From JABMMZ01 sp044377005 (GTDB taxonomy: Bacteria > Bacteroidota > Bacteroidia > NS11-12g > UBA955): a stretch of 18,974 nt of DNA. A program made the translations under genes and the position numbers. The DNA lies in the NCBI GenBank assembly GCA_044377005.1, contig JBILJV010000043.1, positions 1 to 18,974 on the forward strand. The letters run 5' to 3'. Below are positions 1 through 7,682 of the stretch, piece by piece. Each line of letters begins with the position of its first letter. Positions within the stretch are counted from its first letter, which is position 1. The notes beneath the pieces were generated by a model, which was not told where the DNA came from, searched no databases, and saw only the letters and a program-made list of their open reading frames with translations.

Positions 1-1
1 T

Positions 2-2884
2 TTTGCAAGTGGATTGAATAGAAGTGGAAATTATTCCTTGCAACTGACATCTTCTTTTAAAGATGCTTGTGACAGTGTTTGGGTAATTAAATCAACTCTT
101 AATTTTAAAATTACAGATTGTCCAATTCAAGTGGATTTAAGGAGTAATAGATTGGTCATTTGTAAAGGTACTTGTGCAAATCTCACAGCCATAATAAGTG
201 GAGGAAATTCTAGTAACTATTCATACACTTGGTTAAGTGGAGGTTTGTCCTCTTCACCACCTCAATTGGTTTGTCCAACTACCACAACTACATACATTCT
301 GAGGGTTTCTGACGGGGTTTCAGTGCCAGGGTTAGATACAGTTGTTATTACCGTTTTAGATCCTCCAATAGCTCAAAATGATACAACAGTTTGTCAATCA
401 TCACCATCATTTAATTTAAAAGCAAATCCTAGTGGAGGTGTTTGGTCTGGAACCGGAATTACAAGTACTTTGAATGGTACCTTTAGTCCAAGTGTTGCTA
501 GGGGAGGAACTTTTAAAATAGCCTATTCAATTGGAAGTTGCTCAGATACAGTAGTTATTACCGTTCGCCCAATTAGTGCAGGTACTCCATTAGCTGCTTG
601 CCCATCTTCTCCGGCATTTATAGTGTCTGGATTTACTCCTCCGGGTGGAACTTGGAGTGGTCCCAATATTAGTACATCAGGACTCATCACTCCGCCTTCA
701 AGCAGTGGTTCTTTTACCGTTACCTATTCTTGGAATGGATGTACTAGTGATAAGATTATAAATATAGACTTAATTAGTGTTATTAAAAGAGATACTATTT
801 GTAAATCAAAAGCAATAGATACTATTAAAAACTTTACACCAATTGGAGGAACATGGACTGGGCCAAGTATCACAAATTCAAGGTTGGGGATTTCAACACC
901 TCCAACAGCTGCCGCAGGGAATAAAATTTACATTTATACCATAAATGGTTGCCGCGATACACTTAGAAGATTTATTCAAGAAATTGATGCCCGATTTGAT
1001 GAAATAGCTTGTCCCGATGCTGGTCAAAGATTGTTACCTCAAGGATTGCCTGTAGGAGGATATTGGACAGGTAAAGGTATTTTTGATGCCAATAATGGTC
1101 TGTTTGATGCTGATAGTTTTAGAGTGCCTAATAAATCGACTTTTATTCAAACTAACTTAACCTACAATGGATTAAATGGATGTAAGGATGTTAAAATAAT
1201 GTTCTTGAGATACACTCGATTTTATAAAGACACTGTTAAAAATTGTATTTCAGACACTGCTTATTTTATGAGAAATGCCTATTTGCAAAACGATCCTTGG
1301 AATATGATGTTTACTGGTAGTAATGCAATAGTAGGTACAGGTATTTACAATCAAAAGTTTAGCCCAAGTTTGGCTGGTCGAGGTACTTTTCACACAATTA
1401 TAGGAACAGCAAATGGTTGTCAAGATACTATTATTATTCAAGTTTTTAATAGAGCAAATATTCAGAAAGATACAGTGGTTTGTATCGCAGATGATCCCTT
1501 TCAATTAAGAAATATGGAAGGTGCAGGAATCTTCTTTGGTCCAGGTATTACAAATGCCCAAAAAGGGATTTTCAACCCTGCTATTGCCGGTGTTGGAACT
1601 CACTTAATATTGTTTAATTTGCCAGGAAAATGTACAGATACAGTAAAAATTACAGTAAATGGACTTCCTAATGTTTCTGTTTTGGGGTTAAGAGATTACT
1701 ATTGTTACAAAGATTCGATCACGCTTCTAGGTTTAATTCCTTCAGGTGGAAAATTGCTTGGTAATGGAATTACTGGATCTACATTTAATCCAAGTATAGC
1801 CAAACAAGGTCTTCATACAATTACATATACTTTTGGTTCAGGAAAATGTATCAGTATTTTTTCAAAAGATATTACTGTAGGGGAGCCTTTGATTATAACA
1901 TTGTCAAAAAACAAAGACAGTATTTGTATTGGTGAAACAGTAGAATTGTCAACCATTAGTAAGGGTGGTAATGGTAATTCAACTATTGTTTGGAGTAGTG
2001 GACAAATGAATGTGCCCAATATCTATGAAGCACCCAAAAGAACCATTCAATATAGTGTTTTGTTAAAAGATGGATGTAGCGATTCAGTTCAAAGACAAAC
2101 TTCAATTTATGTTCATCCACCCTTATTTGGAAGTGTTCAAACTTCTGCCAAAATGTGTTTTGGAAATCAAGGTTTTGCTGAGTTGAAAATGAACGATACA
2201 GGCCGATATTCATACAATTGGAATACTATTCCAATTCAAAAAACAAGTAGAATTGTGGCACCTGTGGCAACCACTTATAAGGTAAAGGTTAAAAATCTTG
2301 AGACTAATTGTTTTTATGACACAAGTGTTGCTATCCCAGGATATGATAGAGTAAGAGCTTTTTTTACTACGGTCCCTTCTTCTCAATGTTTGTACAGTAA
2401 TAATGCGTTATTGAAGATAATAAATGCAAGTGAAGGTGGAACCAGCGGTATCTGGAATTTTGGCGATGGAAATACAGAAACTTATGATGAACTAACGAAT
2501 CCTACGCATTTGTATAAAGGAGATACAGACCGTTATGAAATTAAACTCTTTATTTCAAATGAAGGAGGCTGTAAAGACAGTTTTAAAACTAGTATTTGTG
2601 TGATTGATACTCTAAGTTTATTTGTTCCTGATGCCTTTACCCCAAATGATGACGAAATAAATGATGAGTTCAAAATTCATTCACTATCGATAGTGAAACT
2701 TGATTTGAAAATATTTAATAGATGGGGTGAATTATTGTTTGAAACCAATGATCCTAAAAAAGGATGGAATGGATTCTATAGAGGAAAATTGTGCCCAACA
2801 GATTACTATGTTTATCAGGTAAAGTATAAAGGAAAAACAACACCATGGAAATATAAGAATGGCGTGTTTTATTTGCTAAGATAA
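2..2884 (+). CDS. Large secreted repeat protein with PKD-like domain and T9SS type B tail (5' partial)
   Basis: The reading frame is open to the window's left edge, so the true start and signal peptide lie outside; the TTG at 14 is only an internal codon (residue numbers below count from it). About seven imperfect Ig-like modules of 60-90 residues follow one another. Each has a G-G-x-W-[ST]-G-x-x-I core and ends in G-C-x-D-T plus a beta strand; cores lie near nt 430, 643, 844, 1051, 1330, 1520 and 1743, and the last three have lost the W-S-G signature. A PKD-like domain (W-N-F-G-D-G, about residues 806-865) precedes a C-terminal domain from residue 870 (V-P-D-A-F-T-P-N to G-V-F-Y-L-L-R). That domain matches the gliding-motility-associated CHU_C / T9SS type B sorting domain. 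By family knowledge the protein is exported by Sec, then by T9SS, to the cell surface. An adhesin-like role is inferred; no catalytic domain is visible. Confidence 0.88.
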   Translation, partial: FASGLNRSGNYSLQLTSSFKDACDSVWVIKSTLNFKITDCPIQVDLRSNRLVICKGTCANLTAIISGGNSSNYSYTWLSGGLSSSPPQLVCPTTTTTYILRVSDGVSVPGLDTVVITVLDPPIAQNDTTVCQSSPSFNLKANPSGGVWSGTGITSTLNGTFSPSVARGGTFKIAYSIGSCSDTVVITVRPISAGTPLAACPSSPAFIVSGFTPPGGTWSGPNISTSGLITPPSSSGSFTVTYSWNGCTSDKIINIDLISVIKRDTICKSKAIDTIKNFTPIGGTWTGPSITNSRLGISTPPTAAAGNKIYIYTINGCRDTLRRFIQEIDARFDEIACPDAGQRLLPQGLPVGGYWTGKGIFDANNGLFDADSFRVPNKSTFIQTNLTYNGLNGCKDVKIMFLRYTRFYKDTVKNCISDTAYFMRNAYLQNDPWNMMFTGSNAIVGTGIYNQKFSPSLAGRGTFHTIIGTANGCQDTIIIQVFNRANIQKDTVVCIADDPFQLRNMEGAGIFFGPGITNAQKGIFNPAIAGVGTHLILFNLPGKCTDTVKITVNGLPNVSVLGLRDYYCYKDSITLLGLIPSGGKLLGNGITGSTFNPSIAKQGLHTITYTFGSGKCISIFSKDITVGEPLIITLSKNKDSICIGETVELSTISKGGNGNSTIVWSSGQMNVPNIYEAPKRTIQYSVLLKDGCSDSVQRQTSIYVHPPLFGSVQTSAKMCFGNQGFAELKMNDTGRYSYNWNTIPIQKTSRIVAPVATTYKVKVKNLETNCFYDTSVAIPGYDRVRAFFTTVPSSQCLYSNNALLKIINASEGGTSGIWNFGDGNTETYDELTNPTHLYKGDTDRYEIKLFISNEGGCKDSFKTSICVIDTLSLFVPDAFTPNDDEINDEFKIHSLSIVKLDLKIFNRWGELLFETNDPKKGWNGFYRGKLCPTDYYVYQVKYKGKTTPWKYKNGVFYLLR

Positions 2885-2903
2885 AGATGAAAATGGGTTA
2901 AGC

Positions 2904-3674
2904 TTAAAATGCAGCACCTATTCCTAAAGAAAAGTTCAATGTATTTTGTCTAGAAAAAGCAAATTTTGCAATATTGTTTTCCAAATCACCTCTTAATGTT
3001 GGTTCAGGAATGCTTTGATAAGATGCAATAGTAGGAGTGAAAAAATTAAATGGCAAATTAAATTGTATCATTTTATTGATAAAGATACTGTTGTCAATAA
3101 ATCGTTTGGAGCCAAAGCCAATAAAAAAAGTGCTCAATGATGTTGTTGAATGAACTATTTCAGGTAGTTTAGTAGGAGGGCTGTTATAGTCTGTATAATA
3201 TAAATCAACTTCTTTAATATTAATAAAACTATGAGAAAATCCATACGCAAAATATTTGCCAAGTGGAGCAATTGAACCATTGCCTCTAAAATAAACTTGA
3301 CTAGAAAGTTGAATTGATGTAACATTGAAGTCTATTAAACCTTCATAAACATAATAATTTTTATTATTATGCCTTACATCTTCGCTGTCAAATATGTCAA
3401 ATAAGTATTCATTGTCAACTCTAAATCCTCCATTACTTACAGACAACAATACAGTTTTTTTTCTATTTAATACTCTTTCATAGGTTAATTGTAGGTTAGG
3501 TTTTTTAGAAAAATAACCATCAGTGGTTGACAGATAGTCTCTTTTGAAGAGTCCTCCAATGTAATTGACACTCAGACAGTTTTTTTTGCCTAAATAGCCA
3601 GGAATACTTTTCTGCCCTAAAACAAAACTAGGGATTGAAAATAATAAAATAAATGGGATATGTTTGAGTTTCAT
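2904..3674 (-). CDS. Small outer-membrane beta-barrel-like protein of unknown function
   Basis: The 256-residue product starts with a clear signal peptide (M-K-L-K, hydrophobic core, F-V-L-G then Q at 21). The mature protein opens with a G-Y-L-G-K-K segment. The rest alternates polar and hydrophobic residues, rich in aromatics, as in beta strands, and ends in a terminal Phe (L-G-I-G-A-A-F), the usual last-strand signal of outer-membrane barrels. No enzymatic motif is seen and no named family is recognised. Its ATG overlaps the TAA of the upstream M48 protease gene by one base (TAATG), so the two are very probably co-transcribed and translationally coupled. This suggests a shared envelope role, which is inference. 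It converges on the repeat-protein gene with a 19-nt gap. A soluble periplasmic beta protein is the main alternative. Confidence 0.72.
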   Translation of the reverse strand: MKLKHIPFILLFSIPSFVLGQKSIPGYLGKKNCLSVNYIGGLFKRDYLSTTDGYFSKKPNLQLTYERVLNRKKTVLLSVSNGGFRVDNEYLFDIFDSEDVRHNNKNYYVYEGLIDFNVTSIQLSSQVYFRGNGSIAPLGKYFAYGFSHSFINIKEVDLYYTDYNSPPTKLPEIVHSTTSLSTFFIGFGSKRFIDNSIFINKMIQFNLPFNFFTPTIASYQSIPEPTLRGDLENNIAKFAFSRQNTLNFSLGIGAAF

Positions 3675-5995
3675 TATGATTTTACTTGATGGAATAGAGA
3701 ATAGATCATTGTTTTTAAATGGTCAGTGCGTTTTTTAACTTTATAATTGTCTCTTTGTACATAAACGACTTTACCTGTTTTTAGGTCGAATATGATTGAG
3801 CTTAATTGGAGGTTGTGTTCTGGTAATACTGATAAAATGTATGGAATTAATAATGGGTAAATAACAATTGAAGCAATTAGATATTCGGGCTCTATGCTTT
3901 CTCTGTATATTTTTTGAGTTATACTAGAAAGCATTACATGATTTGTGCCGTATTGTTCTTGGATTAAATCAATATTATTAGTGTTATACATTACAGATTG
4001 TCCTTCATTATTGTTAATCCATTCTGTTACCCATTCCATTAATTCAGAATATTGATTGATTAATTCAGTGTTTAACTGTTTTTTTGCAGACATGTCAATA
4101 AAGTCGATGTCGATACCATTCAATTTAGCCATGTCTTTGTATAATTTAGCCAAAGAAATAGTAGTTTTTTCATTATCCAATAAGTCTTCTTTTGTGTTGC
4201 CGTCTTTGAATGTATATTTATCGTAATTTGGGTTTAATAAAACCATTTTTTTAATTCCTGCAGTTTCACCAAATCTCTTAATGTACCAACTACTTGTAGG
4301 GTCTTTTCTTTTTGACAAATTGGAGTTGTTTTTTTCTTCTTCACCTTTGAAATTGTAAATTGAAAATTGTTGACGTAATGATTTTACAAACAAGCTATCA
4401 CTTAGTAATTTTGAAAATCCTAAAATATTGCTACTACTTAGTTTATTTGAACTTGTGCTAGAAGTAGATTTGAACTCAGAAGAAGGTGTATCTGACTTCT
4501 TTTTTTTATCCTGATACGCTTTAATTATTTTCATCTTTTCCGTTTTACTCAAAGCCTCAAATTCAGGTTTTAATTTTAATTCTTCTAAAGAGATACTTTC
4601 ATCAATTTCTAACTTTTTTTCAATTTTTAATGTAACAGAATCTTTGATAATGTGTGAAGTAAAAGTAGTTGGAGTTGCTTGGGTTTGTTTGAACATTAAA
4701 TATAAAGATTGCTCAAATAAATATTTACTAAATGAATCGCTTTTGTTTGATTGAAAAGAGTTCCAAGCATTTCTAACATTAATTATTGATAGAGTGTTTA
4801 AGTCTACATAGGTTAAAAATGCATTTACTTTTTGAGTAACACCTTCTAAGTCTTCTATACTTTTTTCCTTAGTGTAAGTACTTGGTTCATCGGTAATGCG
4901 TTTGTTGGTTTGTCCATATAATGCAATTGCAGACATTTTATGAGCAAAAGCTGTGTCTTTGTATTTTTTCTTGTATAAATAAGAAAGGTAATAGACTCGC
5001 TGATAATTGCCATAGTTTAAATTAATAAAAAATAGCTCTACACGTGCTTGATGTTGTATTGTTTTAAAATATTCCTCACCAAATAAATACAATGAATTAT
5101 TGTTGTTTTTTGATTTAGTATAAAAAATTTCTAGTTCAGCTTTTCTCTTTTTGATATTTGGGTGACTCGATTCTTCGTCATCTTCATCTTCTTCAGCCGT
5201 TATTCTAGATTCTATTTTCGGAGCTGTATAATCCAATTTGAATAGACTGTCTTCAAAAATATTGGTTGACCAATCAATTTCATCGTATGGTAAATAAGAA
5301 AATAATAACATGTCAAAAGAGGATATTGCAGCATTTTGAGCATATTTAGTTTTACTGAATAATTCAAAACCATCTTTATCCGCTTCTAACTCATCTTCTT
5401 TAGAATAATGGTAAGTCGCTTTTAATTTGCTTTCTAGATCTAAATTTTTAAAATCACCTTTACCTTTTGAAATATCTTGTTGTCGTTTGTATTTTTGGAT
5501 GCTGTGTTTACTTTTGTAATGTGATATTTCATGGCATAAAATATAAGCCAATTGTGCTTCATTCTCAACCTGACTCAATAAGCCAACAGTAACAAATACA
5601 ATACCTTGGTCTGTTGCAAAAGCATTAACAGAACTTGATTTTAATACATAAAAACGCAGTTTCCCTGTTAAACTTGGGTCGTTTGACATAATAGTATTGG
5701 CAACCTTATTAACATAATCTGTTAAAACATCACCGTATAATATTTTACCACTAAATAAAATATTATCTATTGAAAAGTTAGCATTGAAAACAAACTCTTT
5801 TTCGGTTCTTTTTACTCTATTGCTTTTATTACTTTTATTAATTTTTTGATAATCAGCTTCGATTTTTTTAGAAGTTAAAGATAAAAAGTCTTTGGGAATT
5901 AACCCCTGACATCTTAGAGGTTGATAGGAGATTTTCTGAGAGTAGGCATTTAATCCCCAAAAAAGGAGAATAAAACCAATAATTTGATATTTCAT
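3674..5995 (-). CDS. Periplasmic M48-family zinc metalloprotease with long C-terminal extension
   Basis: The start is set at the ATG at 5995 (773 aa), which leads straight into a signal peptide (M-K-Y-Q, hydrophobic core, A-Y-S then Q). The TTG at 6013 would add six residues but lies inside the likely -7 promoter element. The M48 domain spans about residues 75-235. It holds the zinc motif H-E-I-S-H at 155-159 and the downstream E-L-E-A-D at 202-206, which supplies the third ligand, so it looks catalytically intact. After it come an acidic stretch (267-275), a long probably helical region (300-440), a Lys/Ser-rich linker (about 497-523) and a C-terminal domain (about 584-773) that I do not recognise. 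M48 proteases of the BepA/LoiP type act in outer-membrane protein quality control. The coupled barrel gene just downstream fits such a role, but the substrate is unknown. The extension makes it far longer than a minimal M48 protein. Confidence 0.85.
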   Translation of the reverse strand: MKYQIIGFILLFWGLNAYSQKISYQPLRCQGLIPKDFLSLTSKKIEADYQKINKSNKSNRVKRTEKEFVFNANFSIDNILFSGKILYGDVLTDYVNKVANTIMSNDPSLTGKLRFYVLKSSSVNAFATDQGIVFVTVGLLSQVENEAQLAYILCHEISHYKSKHSIQKYKRQQDISKGKGDFKNLDLESKLKATYHYSKEDELEADKDGFELFSKTKYAQNAAISSFDMLLFSYLPYDEIDWSTNIFEDSLFKLDYTAPKIESRITAEEDEDDEESSHPNIKKRKAELEIFYTKSKNNNNSLYLFGEEYFKTIQHQARVELFFINLNYGNYQRVYYLSYLYKKKYKDTAFAHKMSAIALYGQTNKRITDEPSTYTKEKSIEDLEGVTQKVNAFLTYVDLNTLSIINVRNAWNSFQSNKSDSFSKYLFEQSLYLMFKQTQATPTTFTSHIIKDSVTLKIEKKLEIDESISLEELKLKPEFEALSKTEKMKIIKAYQDKKKKSDTPSSEFKSTSSTSSNKLSSSNILGFSKLLSDSLFVKSLRQQFSIYNFKGEEEKNNSNLSKRKDPTSSWYIKRFGETAGIKKMVLLNPNYDKYTFKDGNTKEDLLDNEKTTISLAKLYKDMAKLNGIDIDFIDMSAKKQLNTELINQYSELMEWVTEWINNNEGQSVMYNTNNIDLIQEQYGTNHVMLSSITQKIYRESIEPEYLIASIVIYPLLIPYILSVLPEHNLQLSSIIFDLKTGKVVYVQRDNYKVKKRTDHLKTMIYSLFHQVKS

Positions 5996-6010
5996 GTAGA
6001 TGTTGACTTG

Positions 6011-6041
6011 CAAAGAAAATGTAATTTATTTGTTTGGGCAA
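6011..6041 (-). promoter_or_regulatory. Predicted promoter of the M48 protease/barrel operon
   Basis: Read on the minus strand, a TTG (6041-6039) is followed after 20 nt by TTTCTTTG (6018-6011), one mismatch from the Bacteroidota -7 consensus TAnnTTTG. The predicted start of transcription, about 7 nt further on, leaves a leader of roughly 9 nt before the ATG at 5995. It sits back to back with the thioredoxin-like gene promoter. Confidence 0.45.
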
Positions 6042-6057
6042 TCTTTTTTTATTAAGA

Positions 6058-6089
6058 TTTGGATTGAATAATAAATTAATCTAATTTTG
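6058..6089 (+). promoter_or_regulatory. Predicted promoter of the thioredoxin-like gene
   Basis: TTTG (6058-6061), a 20-nt spacer and TAATTTTG (6082-6089) match the Bacteroidota sigma-factor consensus TTTG-N19-21-TAnnTTTG exactly. Transcription would start near 6096, about 9 nt before the ATG at 6105. The element contains the in-frame TTG at 6087, which argues against using that TTG as a start codon. Confidence 0.6.
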
Positions 6090-6104
6090 AAAACCAATAT
6101 TAAA

Positions 6105-6611
6105 ATGAAAATTAAAACTAACCTAATTATATCTTTATTTTTGGCTTCTTTAGCCACTTTTTTAATTGTAAAATTTATGAATAAAAACAAAATGTCTGCC
6201 CCTGAAAATCCTTTTTTTTCATCAAATTTTGTTGATTTAGATGAAAAAAAGTTTGACCCATATCAACTTAAAGAATCCGTATTTGTAGTGTCTTATTTTC
6301 AAACTTGGTGTAGTGATTGTGTTAAAGAACAACCTGAATTGTTAAAACTTGAAAGCCATTTTAAAGGTCAAAATTTTAAAGTTTTAATGGTCAGTGATGA
6401 ACCTATTGACCTAATATCAAAATTTAAAGAAAAATTTCAGTCACAACTTAGTTTTTATCAACTTCAGGACCCAATTAAATCGATAGGCATTTCTAGGTTT
6501 CCAACCACTTATTTAATTGATAAAAATGGAGTTGTTCAAGAAGTTAAAGTAGAAGGTATCAATTGGTACACTCCCGAAATTATTGAGAAAGTGTCTCAAT
6601 TGCTCAAATAG
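6105..6611 (+). CDS. Membrane-anchored thioredoxin-like (TlpA/ResA-type) protein
   Basis: From the ATG at 6105 the product is 168 residues. The in-frame TTG at 6087 is rejected because it lies in the promoter. Residues 6-23 form one hydrophobic helix without a clear cleavage site, so this is probably an N-terminal membrane anchor with the rest in the periplasm. A thioredoxin fold follows. The redox motif W-C-S-D-C is at 68-72 in the usual context (S-Y-F-Q-T-W-C), and the cis-proline loop R-F-P-T-T-Y at 131-136 is followed by L-I-D-K-N-G. Family knowledge (TlpA, ResA, CcmG) suggests thiol-disulfide reduction or exchange, possibly on apocytochromes c. With the seven heme-c motifs of the act operon 2.7 kb away, a role in cytochrome maturation is possible but unproven. 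It is transcribed divergently from the M48 gene. Confidence 0.85.
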   Translation: MKIKTNLIISLFLASLATFLIVKFMNKNKMSAPENPFFSSNFVDLDEKKFDPYQLKESVFVVSYFQTWCSDCVKEQPELLKLESHFKGQNFKVLMVSDEPIDLISKFKEKFQSQLSFYQLQDPIKSIGISRFPTTYLIDKNGVVQEVKVEGINWYTPEIIEKVSQLLK

Positions 6612-6638
6612 ATTTTAGGAAATTAGTAATTTGTATTA

Positions 6639-7568
6639 TTACATTTTCAAGCCATTAATAAAATCGTGAATAGACATTCTTTTTTTGCCTTCTAGTTGTA
6701 AATCTATGATTTTTATTTGTAAGTCTGAACAATGAGCAATAAATTCTTTGTTTGAATTGATTTCCAACAAACCAATTTCGTCCGATTTTTTATTTAGAAT
6801 TTCAATTTTAAATAGTTTTAATTTTTTTTCGTTCCATATAGTATAAGCTCCTGGATAAGGAGACAAACCTCTTACTTGATTGAAAATTTCTGTTGCTGTT
6901 TTGTGCCAATTAATTTTGCAATGTTCATCAAATATTTTAGGTGCATGAGGAAATTCTCCAGATTCTTGCTGAGTTAGTTGAATATTCCCACTACAAATCA
7001 AATCAAGACTTTGGGTAACTAGTTTTGCCCCTTGATTCATGAGTCTTTCATACAATTCACCCACAGTTTCATTAGGTAATATTTCTGTTTTTTCTCTAAG
7101 TATTAAATCTCCGGTATCTATTTCTTGTTTAAGGAAAAAAGTAGTAACACCGGTTTGTTTTTCTCCATTTATAATTGCCCAATTAATAGGAGCCGCACCT
7201 CTGTAATTAGGTAAGTAACTTGCATGAAGGTTGAATGTGCCCAATTGAGGCATATTCCAAACTATTTCAGGTAACATTCTAAATGCAATTACAATTTGTA
7301 TGTCAGCATTAAGAGATTTTAATTCAGTAATAAAATCTACTGATTTTAAGTTTGTTGGTTGTAAAATGGGAAGTTCAAGTTCAATAGCAGCTTTTTTTAC
7401 TGCAGACATTTGCAATTGATAGCCTCTCCCAGCTGGTTTGTCAGGGGCTGTAACAACCGCAATAACATTGTAGCCGGTTTCAATAATTTTTTTCAAAGCA
7501 CAAACAGCAAAATCAGGTGTGCCAAAAAAAACAATCTTCAAATCATTTTTCGAAATTCGTTGTATCAC
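6639..7568 (-). CDS. fmt: Methionyl-tRNA formyltransferase
   Basis: Fmt formylates Met-tRNAfMet using 10-formyltetrahydrofolate, making the cytoplasmic initiator tRNA. The N-terminal Rossmann-like domain has G-T-P-D-F (16-20) and A-P-D-K-P-A-G-R-G (41-49). The catalytic Asn-His-Asp set is present as N113 and H115 in F-N-L-H-A-S-Y-L-P and D151 in E-I-D-T-G-D-L. The conserved R-G-A-A-P-I follows at 123-128. The C-terminal tRNA-binding domain begins around residue 210, with the conserved R-G-L-S-P-Y-P-G. The length of about 300-310 residues is normal. The listed start is the GTG at 7568 (309 aa). A TTG at 7541 would give 300 aa beginning K-I-V-F-F-G-T-P, the family's usual N-terminus, and fits the predicted transcription start better. 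Its 3' end converges on the thioredoxin-like gene with a 27-nt gap. Confidence 0.96.
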   Translation of the reverse strand: MIQRISKNDLKIVFFGTPDFAVCALKKIIETGYNVIAVVTAPDKPAGRGYQLQMSAVKKAAIELELPILQPTNLKSVDFITELKSLNADIQIVIAFRMLPEIVWNMPQLGTFNLHASYLPNYRGAAPINWAIINGEKQTGVTTFFLKQEIDTGDLILREKTEILPNETVGELYERLMNQGAKLVTQSLDLICSGNIQLTQQESGEFPHAPKIFDEHCKINWHKTATEIFNQVRGLSPYPGAYTIWNEKKLKLFKIEILNKKSDEIGLLEINSNKEFIAHCSDLQIKIIDLQLEGKKRMSIHDFINGLKM

Positions 7569-7572
7569 ATTG

Positions 7573-7580
7573 CAAAACTA
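7573..7580 (-). promoter_or_regulatory. Candidate -7 promoter element of fmt
   Basis: On the minus strand the sequence is TAGTTTTG, a perfect TAnnTTTG. No TTG or TTTG lies 19-21 nt upstream, so the -33 half is weak or absent. The predicted transcription start falls at about 7566-7568, on or just past the GTG at 7568, which favours translation from the TTG at 7541. Confidence 0.4.
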
Positions 7581-7628
7581 ATTGATTTAAATGGAAGGTT
7601 AATTGATTCTTAAAACAAAATGAAATTC

Positions 7629-7661
7629 TTTGTTATAATTTAAATAAATAGATTATAATTG
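7629..7661 (+). promoter_or_regulatory. Predicted promoter of the T9SS type A cargo gene
   Basis: TTTG (7629-7632), a 21-nt spacer and TATAATTG (7654-7661) match the Bacteroidota promoter pattern with one mismatch in the -7 box. Transcription would start near 7668, about 15 nt before the ATG at 7683. It shares the 114-nt divergent intergenic region with the fmt element. Confidence 0.5.
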
Positions 7662-7682
7662 CATGATATATAAATACATAAT

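Noticed and set aside
335..565. Near-identical 21-nt repeats as possible mobile-element or recombination sites.
   Set aside because: They encode the same strand (D-T-V-V-I-T-V) of homologous protein modules and are explained by module duplication.
2904..3674. Possibility that the barrel protein is a PorP/SprF partner of the neighbouring T9SS type B protein.
   Set aside because: It is shorter than that family, lies on the opposite strand, is coupled to the M48 gene and lacks family signatures I would recognise.
6624..6641. Hairpin TAGTAAT / ATTATTA with a 4-base loop between the thioredoxin-like gene and fmt.
   Set aside because: Seven almost pure A-U/G-U pairs with no U-tract; too weak to call a terminator in such AT-rich DNA.
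7410..7613. Plus-strand open frame of 67 codons overlapping the 5' end of fmt.
   Set aside because: It lies mostly antisense to the well-conserved fmt coding sequence, has no recognisable features and runs through the divergent promoter region.
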